DNA of 64,000 bases, taken from the NCBI GenBank assembly GCA_963693305.1, contig OY855906.1:1852501-1916500 (forward strand), written 5' to 3'. The translations under genes and the position numbers were made by a program. The notes beneath the pieces were generated by a model. That model searched no databases. It had not been told where the DNA came from and saw only the letters and a program-made list of their open reading frames with translations. Each line of letters opens with the position of its first letter. Positions within the stretch are counted from its first letter, which is position 1. The stretch is from Meandrina meandrites. Lineage: Eukaryota; Cnidaria; Anthozoa; Scleractinia; Meandrinidae. This document shows, in pieces, positions 55,754 through 64,000 of the stretch.

Positions 55754-58700
55754 ATGGCATCAAATGGCATGAAAGGCGCAGGTCGCTTCAAGAGCGCTCA
55801 AAATTCCACTAAAGTGGACGGAACTGCACACAACCCAAAACTATTAACTCAGGTAAGTTTCTTTAGATTTGACGTACGTTTAATTCATCGACTGAACAGT
55901 GAAGTGGTTTTAGTATAGTTTATACTCGCGCTGAATATAGTGCGTATATTGCTCTACAGAGAAACATTTTGAAGCTTGAATGTGTGTTTGTTCAGCCGTT
56001 TGCAGGTCATTCAATTGTTTTTAAAAGAGTTGCCAAGCCTTTCGAACGAAGCCCTCCGCACGTTTAAACAAGTTGGCAATAATTCATACATTTATTGCCC
56101 GCTTATCGCGTGACAAGCTAGCTTGAATATAAATGTGCAAACTGCGCGTGTTAAAAGTTCGCGAGAATTTTAAAATTATTTTTGGTCTCATATTGGAGCT
56201 GGACTTCTCTTGACGTTGATTGCACCCCACACAATGTTGATTTGCGGCTATAAGGTAATTATTTCAACTGCAGCCTGTTAAAAGAACAGAAAAAGCTCTT
56301 TATTGAGATATATGAAGTTTTTAAAGTCCTTCTTTGACAGAGAAATCTTTGACGACAATTACCAAAATTTCAGTATCTGACATCAGTATCTTAAGAGCAA
56401 CACGAGGGCCTGCTTGATGCTTTTGTTTCAATTTCTGGTCCAAGAAATGCTCTAGGTTAAGAAAACACTTTATAACTGAAGTTCTTCGAAATAACTGATT
56501 TATCACTAATTTTAACGTATGTAATCTGAAATATTTAAAATACTAACAATTTAACTTAACACACCACTGACCCTGAAAGAATTTGTAAAGTGAATAATAT
56601 GGCTGAGCGGAACAAGGAAAAATAAAATAGACTTTTTTTATACATGCTGGAAAATTAGAGCCTTTCAAAACATTTAACGAGAAGTGAACTAAACGGGGGG
56701 TAACCTCAGCTTGGTTTGCTTGTTGCTGTCGTTTGAAATGCGAATGATTACAATATTAAAACAAAGGACAATTTACGCTCCTGTTAACAATTCAGTCTAC
56801 GCGTTCACGCAAGCACGCAATTCACTTTCACCCAAGACAAATGACTGCGTCACTCAAAGGAATGAAAAAAATTATTCCATCTAACAACAACAACAACAAC
56901 AACCATTTTATTTTGCCAAATTAAATTGAGAGAAAATTACAGCAGAATATAAATTGACTAAAATAGGCAAAAAAACTACCCAGAATAGAAATAAACTAAA
57001 CGAGCTGAGTAGTTACAAAAAAGGAATTTAATTGCTTGACGAGGTTGTACATAAAAGAAGACAAAAATAAATACACCTTTTCAATTAAATCCGTTAAATA
57101 GTCGAATAAAATAAACACCATTCAATTCGTATTGATTGTCAAAATCAATGCAGTTGAACTGATGTTCAGGGAAATGCAAATTGCGCTTTTTGTTTTTCAC
57201 TTTTCCATGAAATTAAAAAAAGTCAGTTTCTAGTTCTATTTCATTTTGAAAATAGGTTAACTGAGAACCGCCGAAATGATAAGAACATGAAAAATATTTT
57301 TTAGTTTTATAGTTCATAAAGCTTACTACTTATTTTTTTCATATAAATTGATCACAATAAATGAAAAGGCTCATTTGAAATGTTTCAAAACAATAAAAGA
57401 TTGATTATATATTTTCAACCCTGATCAGTCCTCACATGGAGAAGATTCATGGATCTACACTACATTCAGGAAAAGAACATGTAATCAGTTCATTCCCTCT
57501 AGAAAAGAGGCGAGACGGTAAGTACCTGAAGTTCATAAACTAGAGGTCTACATGTCCGGTAACGGGCCTAGAGATTTGTCTTTCGCGAGAAGGCTGTTTT
57601 TAGCACGGCTTTTCCGCGAACCGGTAGCCAATCGCGTTGAAGCATTTGCCGTTCGCGGCTTCTGATTGGCTCGTACGCAAGTCGGGAAGCGCTTGCCTTC
57701 CGGTTAGACGTGGTTGATTTTCCTAATTTGTTTCTTCGTCTTGACTGCCCTTTGAAGCGTCGCTATCGACAAACACCTTCTTCGCGCTCATGGTGAAAAT
57801 TTTTTTGCCTGTTTCTTCTATAAAGGGTGTGTGCGATAATTAGCAGGAGGGATGTGTTGTAAAACCAGGGAGTAAGGGAGGGGGGGGGGGGGGGAGGGGA
57901 GGTTTGACGCGTTACTTGAAATTAAAGCAAAAGGCCTGAAGAACCTTAAAGAAAGGGAAATATAACTGTACATCGGATTAAAAAACCCGTACATGCCACT
58001 GTGAGTTATTACCAATTTTTGTTCAGTTGTTGCTGTGGTCGCCTGGACAAAGATCACCAACCAGAAGCCACACGTGTTATCCCAGGGAGTGATGTGACGT
58101 GGAACGTGACCAGGCATACATTAGAGCAACCAACCAATGCTTATGGCGAGCTGGAATTCACTGGAGCTGGGCAGACAAGTAGAGCTAAGGTCAGCATAGC
58201 TCCTAAACAATGTACGAATTTAGCTCTACACTTGCAGGATGTTAATCTTCTTGTTTTTTTAGAAGAAATGCGATTTTAGTCGTGCGGGCTATAATCACGC
58301 GAGTTTATATATCAGAAAATTGTTATTAATACGATAAGCGTTTTGATTGGTCGTGTAGTCTTTTCGCATGATCTAGGGCTGCATGTAATTCGATTTCTCT
58401 CTTTCGAATTCTCCTGTTGGCGCTCCATTTCCTGTTGCTTAATTTATTTTTTAGTATCAACGTCGTTTTCAGGGCCTCTCTCTCCACCTCCTTGCTCTCG
58501 TTCAGGGGACTGGGGAGAAAGAGACCCTAGGAACGAGGTTGCTCTACGGATGAACGCCTGCTGCAACGCAGCTACTGACGAAAAGCCAGATCAGGCCACC
58601 CAACTCAATCATGAGCATAATTATACTTTTGAGATTGAAAACGGCTAAATTCAGTAGAGAGAGAAAACGAATTCTATATCGTGTTTGCCCAATATTTTAT

Positions 58701-61700
58701 TCCTCATCTGCAATATTTAGATATTTTTTTGAAAGCTTTTAGAGAATAGCGTCCGTTGGAAAAACTCCCTTCCGCTTTTGTTGCTAGAAGAGCCGCTCGA
58801 TTCTTTTAGTCGATGTAGCTGCAGTAAGAAATATTGCAATGCAAGTGGCCTCCATGTCTGAGTTGGAGCTCTGGCCGTCCGCGAATGGATGTTCAAATTT
58901 AGGATAGAAAACATAATTTTAAGTAATAACAACACACAACAAGCTATATCATACGACTATATATTTTCTAGGGCATCATGTAGCCCCGAATGATCAGATC
59001 ATTCATTTACGCTGACCCTGACATCCTTGTTTTTACCTGTTTTGTTTTTGCAGTTTATTCGCATTTCCCACGATACTGATCCCGAAAAAGTTCTACGCCT
59101 CTTAAGAGAAGAATGGAGGCTAGATTTACCCAAGCTGCTTATCTCGGTCACCGGTGGTGCAAAAAACTTTGTCCTACATCCCAAGTTGAAACACGTATTA
59201 CGACAGGGGTTGCTAAAGGTATTTCTTTTTTTGCTTCATTTTAATTTTGAATTGAAAACCAACAACCCCCCCCCAAAAAAAAACAACAAGAAAAGAGTAC
59301 ATCGCTCAGGAAAGCTACAAGAAATTTGTTTTAGGGGAGGAAAAGAGTTTTAGTCTCCTTATTATCTATACCATGTTAGCTCAACGAGTTTATTTATTTT
59401 CTGCCAATTTCCATCGTCTGAGAACCCCGAACGGATCAACCGACCAATCCCAAAGCGGCTGCTGAAAAAATATTTAATTTGTTGCTATTCATATGCATGC
59501 ATCTTTAACCCTTAAGCCTTTCGAATATGATCCCTAACCCTCAGAGAAAAGGAATTTGAAAAGTATTCGGGATCACAGTAAACCCAAGAGTATGAACAGC
59601 TAGACTTAATAATGTTCCACAGGCCGCCCAGACAACAGGTGCGTGGATAATCACGGGCGGGACAAACACTGGCGTGATGCGTCACGTGGGTGAAGCTGTC
59701 AAAGGTCACACTGTCATGTCACGTGGAGCGCAACTTTTGAAAGACAAAGCGTCACAGCTGCATTTGATTGGTATCGCTACCTGGGGCATTGTGGATCACA
59801 GGACGGACTTAATCGACAGTAAGGTCAGCGCCATCTTCACGCTCAGAATACAGAGCAGTATAATTATAAATCGTCTTGTCCACCCTTCAATCATTATCAT
59901 TCTTGCATGACTAATCTAGATCATATAAAGGTTAATCTATTCTAAAGAGAATTAATTAGAAGCGTTAGAAAACACCGCTTTAGGAAGTGTGGAACTCTAG
60001 CCAAACTAGCTAACCCTAATCAACTTAAAGTCGGTTAAGGTAAATATTTATGATAAACCCCCGTAGCAAAATTGGAAACCTCACTTTTTGACAGTTAGCC
60101 CGTTGTCAGGACAAGGTCAATTTTTAAAAGGATCGTTTCTAAAAAGGGGTTTTGGGAACCATATATGTTGCTCTGAAATAGGATAAAACGCTACACTCCT
60201 CCCTCTCCTGAGGAGTAGCCCCAAGTGCTAACGAGTATGAAACTAAAGTGATTTTCCACACAGGGAGTTGTTACGTACCACATGACGTCAAGTCTACTGT
60301 CAGAAGGAGCGTGCCTCGATAACAATCATTCACATTTTATTCTGGTGGATGATGGGACGGCCGGAAAGTATGGAGGTGAAATCCCATTTCGCGCCAGCCT
60401 TCAAAACTGCATCACAACAAAAAAGATTGCTAGAAGTGAGTATGGAAATATTAATGGAATTATTAGTTCTTTTGCGAATACGAATTAGAGCCGGGTGCAA
60501 AGCTATCCCTGTGACTTTCACATTAAACCTGAACTACCCAGTTCAACGACATCAGCCAGCTCTGGTTGAGATGAGATCAGGCGCCTAAATTTCAGTGGGA
60601 AAGAAAAGGGGAAAACCAAAAACAGTGATAAGCTATTCTTGTTTCTCAGGCAAGTCTCATGGTATCCCTGTGGTTCTACTTGTCCTTGAGGGAGGCCCAA
60701 ACACAATCCTGACTGTGTTGGAATCTGTAACAAGTAACCCAGCTGTGCCTGTCGTCATTGCTGAGGGCAGCGGAAGGGCGGCTGATATCTTAGCGCATGC
60801 TCATGGACTTGTCACGTCAAATGACGGGTACGTATGTGGAGTTCTATTTTATAGAACCACTTTTTATAGAACCATTTTTTTAAATAAAAGTCTGTAAACA
60901 TTTTCTTTTTTTTTACAGAACCGACATGGAGGACATGTCGGAGGTTGTTGAACACCAACAGCTTCTAATGAGAATTCAAAAAGCTTTCCCAGAATGCAAC
61001 GAAGAGAAATGCTATGCAATTTACCATGACGTGCTTAAATGTGTGGGAAACAAGAGATATGTGAGTTGAGGAAAAGATTGAAATTTATGAATTCCTATTT
61101 AAGAAGACTGACGACCTTGTAATCGTTGATCGAACTATTCGACAGGCCTAATCAGAGAGATTACGTGCCACGTTCCTCGGCAATAGACTAACGCGAAAAA
61201 AAAAATGGGAGGATTCTCACCTTCGGAGCAAGCGTGAAACTACGCTCACGTAAAAACGACAAACGACAAATGTGGCTTTGTCTCTGTGCCACACTATGAC
61301 CACTCCAAAACAACTTTATGTATTTTGGAGTTTATTCTTGTACCTTTACAGCTGTATCTTAGTGATATGCTGTATGACCGTCCGTACCCAAATTCGTTAT
61401 TAGCCAATCAAAAGCTTTGTCTACGTACTGTCCACTGTCTGTCTACTTTACTGTGATATCAGGTTTTTTGAAAAAAAAAATGGGTATTTTGGCTCTACTG
61501 CGTCACGCCAAAATACGGAGCATGGCTCGACCAAACTTGCCTGATACACCACAGAAGCGTACCAATTGGTACGATTAGGTATAAAAAGTTTACTTTCCAG
61601 CTGCGTATAAATTTCTGTTTGTTTTGACTTGTTTCTAGATAACAATATTTAGAATGGATGAGGATGGTATCGATATCGACAGAGCGATACTGAGGGCTCT

Positions 61701-63973
61701 ATTGAAAGGTTTGAAAAGCTTTCACCTTGACTGCGCGTTCATTGTTTACATATCGATCCTCACGCACTAAAATAACCAAGTGTGACTGTTCATTTTAATC
61801 ACTGTTTAATAGTCATACTTGGAAATGAAGGGCAGAAGTAGATCTGACTTATCGGGTGCAATAAGTCTCCGGGTCGAATCAAGCCTCGCCATGTAGCACA
61901 CTTTCGGATCTTCTTGCATTTAAATTTTGAATACACGGCATCCTTGTAAAGCAGGTTTTGTTTGTTTGTTCTTATTAGTAGTTAGTCTCTCTTAGTTAGT
62001 GTAGTTAGTGTTTTTATCCTTTGTTTTTTATTGTCTGTACCTGAATGGATTTTACCGTGTTTTAAAAAAGTTACCTACCTACCTACCTACCTACCTACCT
62101 ACCTACCTACCTACCTACCTACCTACCTACCTACCTACCTACCTACCTACCTACCTACCTACCTACCTACCTACCCACCTACCTGCCCACCTACCTACCT
62201 ACCTACCTACCTACCTACCTACCTACCTACCTACCTACCTACCTACCTACCTACCAGTACAAAAAACATAAACCAATAACAAAACGAATCAACGTATCGT
62301 TACTGGTCCTTTAGTTAAGGTGGGGGTAAAGGTGAATTTACAAGGGATTCATAATCCTGTGGGTACCGACTTTATTGTTGAAGGGAGTTTGGCTTGTTGC
62401 TTGCAGCACAACATGCCTCCGCTGCTGACCAGTTGAGTTTGGCCCTGATATGGAACCGAGCCGACATCGCCAGAACAGAAATCTTCACAGAAGATCAAAA
62501 GTGGGAGGTATGACATGGATATAAGATGTAATTTGAAATCTTCCAAGCACGTCGTGTCATGTCATGTCATGTCACGTCACGTCATGCCAAGCCCTGTCAT
62601 GTCATGTCATGTCACGTCGCACCATGCCATGTCATGTCATGTCACGACAAGCCACATGTCATCGCGTCACATCACGTTACGTCATATGGCATGTTATGTA
62701 AATGACGAAAATAATTTTGTTAAAAAAACAATCCATTTAGATTTTTGTCACCACACTTTAACTATGTCCGAGTACACTGCATTTTTTTTTTGTGTGTTCA
62801 TGCTAATCTGCCCGCCAACCCCAGTCAGCATTTACAAAATACAAAAGAATTTGAGTTCTAAAATGAGGTCTTGCGGGCAATTAACATAAACTTAAAAAAA
62901 ATAATAATAATTAACACCGTGAAAAAGGTCTATGGCGAAAGACGTTCATACATTTGCACTAAGCAAACCTGTTTTTGTGCTAGAACAGACTAAATAACGT
63001 AACGATTGGTGTTTGTTTTTCTTTAACAGATGGACGCTTTGGAAGAAGCGATGATGGATGCCCTAGTCAACAACCGTGTCGAGTTCGCGAATCTTCTTTT
63101 GGAAAATGGTATCAGTATGAGCAAATTTCTGACGACAACTCGATTAGAGGAGCTTTACAAAGCGGTGAGCAGAACATTAAACTTAAGAAATTCCAGCCAG
63201 ATTTATAAATTGCTTATTGCTTCAGCTGGAAATTGTGGCATCAAGACAAGACTTTTAATTTATTTTTCCTGTAGCATGGACAAAAGTTCAAAAGTGGAAA
63301 ACCACTCCTATTTTCGAGTGGAAACGTAATCAACTTTATTCAAAGAGAGCTGCTCATCACAGTTTCTACTGACCTCTGTTACATAGGTGACATATATATA
63401 TTTGTGACAACTTAACTGACTGGTATACCGTGATTGTTAGAGGAACGGTTGCCTGGTAAATTTTCTATCCCAGTGAACAAATTGGATCCTTCTTTTACTA
63501 AAAAAATAAAGTGCCTTCGTAATTTAATTCAGCTAGAAGTTAGGAGTGAAAAGATTTTATATATACCCTTATGTCATACATATACTCCTAACCTTTTTTG
63601 CACTTGGCATCTCTACTGAATATACCAGAGGGTTATTTTACAACAATTAAAACTTGTCCATGTCCATGTATAAAAAAGCCTGGGTAAGTGATGCTCCGTT
63701 AATACATCTTCTGATTTCTCTGCAGAGGAGGAAATCTTCGTCGAGTGCTGTATTCAAACAACTCATCGGGAAAGAAAAGGTAATAAGTCTGGGGAAAGGA
63801 AAAGTCTAGACTTGTTCACACTGTAATTACTGATTAAGAAGCAATGAAGTGCCTTTTTTTTTCTACAGATAGATTCCGGTCATTTTACCCTTTCTGATGT
63901 TAACAATGTCATACGGCGACTATTAGGAAGCACTTTCAAAGGACACGCAGAGGAATATAACACGATAACGAGG
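55754..63973 (+). CDS. TRPM-like: TRPM-family cation channel, first 13 coding exons (3' part outside window)
   Basis: TRPM channels are plasma-membrane cation channels with a large cytosolic N-terminal homology region (MHR). Exons are 55754-55852, 57429-57517, 58027-58189, 59054-59218, 59623-59823, 60264-60435, 60650-60827, 60919-61060, 61639-61708, 62407-62507, 63030-63164, 63726-63779 and 63869-63973. They total 558 codons with every phase matching. Landmarks in order are [116 protein letters not shown] and [13 protein letters not shown]. These match the MHR of TRPM2/TRPM3-type proteins. The transmembrane part, and whether a NUDT9H domain follows, lies outside. The ATG at 55754 begins an exon that joins in phase; its 33 residues are not conserved, so the true start is less sure than the rest. 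Confidence 0.92.
56885..56902 (+). repeat. (AAC)n microsatellite
   Basis: Six AAC units in TRPM intron 1. The intron is otherwise plain AT-rich DNA. Confidence 0.9.
62072..62255 (+). repeat. (TACC)n microsatellite
   Basis: About 45 tetranucleotide units with a few interruptions (CCCACC, TGCCC near 62173-62190), in TRPM intron 9. The Tyr-Leu-Pro-Thr ORFs here are artefacts. Confidence 0.97.
62548..62700 (+). repeat. Imperfect (GTCAT/GTCAC)n pentanucleotide array
   Basis: About 25 units of GTCATGTCAT and GTCACGTCAC type with substitutions, in TRPM intron 10. Many TCACGTCA units are self-complementary and resemble CRE sites. Confidence 0.9.
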
Positions 63974-64000
63974 GTAAATCTTATGTTTGTTTATTTCAGG

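Noticed and set aside
62008..62279. Tyr-Leu-Pro-Thr repeat proteins
   Set aside because: They come from the TACC microsatellite inside a TRPM intron and appear in more than one frame.
62548..62700. The TCACGTCA-rich array as a CRE enhancer or CRISPR-like array
   Set aside because: The units are a plain pentanucleotide repeat without spacers, in an animal gene intron.

Overview
The window looks like nuclear DNA of an animal, most likely an anthozoan cnidarian and probably a reef coral. The evidence is AT-rich DNA, intron-rich genes with GT/AG junctions, metazoan signalling and channel genes (TAB2/3, TRPM), and dense small inverted-repeat elements. The species cannot be fixed from sequence alone. 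All gene models were spliced by eye from conserved protein blocks, junctions and reading phase; no search or transcript data were available.

Layout. 293-2173 (+): last three coding exons of homogentisate 1,2-dioxygenase. 4126-8622: a divergent pair of single-exon sulfotransferase-like genes (5464-6201 on minus, 7738-8466 on plus), preceded by a broken duplicate of the first gene's 3' end. 9195-10065: decayed DIRS-type reverse transcriptase, followed by a GAAA microsatellite. 11426-22578 (+): a complete ten-exon TAB2/TAB3-like gene of 350 residues (CUE domain, proline-rich linker, coiled coil, NZF zinc finger) whose introns hold several MITE-like elements and a SINE-like copy.

The centre holds the most unusual content: two divergent paralogues with the domain order of vertebrate RNase L, that is ankyrin repeats, an IRE1-like protein kinase and a KEN endoribonuclease domain. 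The minus-strand copy (25326-28541) has one apparent single-base frameshift near its N-terminus. The plus-strand copy (33393-41635, ten exons, 1,549 residues) adds a C2H2-type zinc finger, a lysine-rich run, three near-identical 66-base acidic exons and an unidentified helical region ahead of the ankyrin repeats. Both keep the kinase Lys, HRD and DFG motifs and the KEN RNxxxH motif. A nearby inverted orphan copy of the acidic exon and duplicated intron pieces suggest recent local rearrangement.

42030-52110 (-): aldo-keto reductase exons whose order and phase fit, but the first exon and a middle block were not found. Its 3' end faces the plus-strand ankyrin-kinase-KEN gene, and the predicted poly(A) signals overlap. 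55754-63973 (+): first 13 coding exons (558 residues) of a TRPM-family channel gene that runs off the window.

The genes do not form one pathway. Two threads are suggestive of innate immunity or stress: TAB2/3 (ubiquitin-dependent TAK1 activation) and the RNase L-like pair (possible regulated RNA decay). This link is inference from family knowledge and proximity only. The long gene-free stretches are mainly inverted-repeat elements, including two with TTAA flanks, a pogo-like element, nested foldbacks, tRNA-like foldback DNA and microsatellites.
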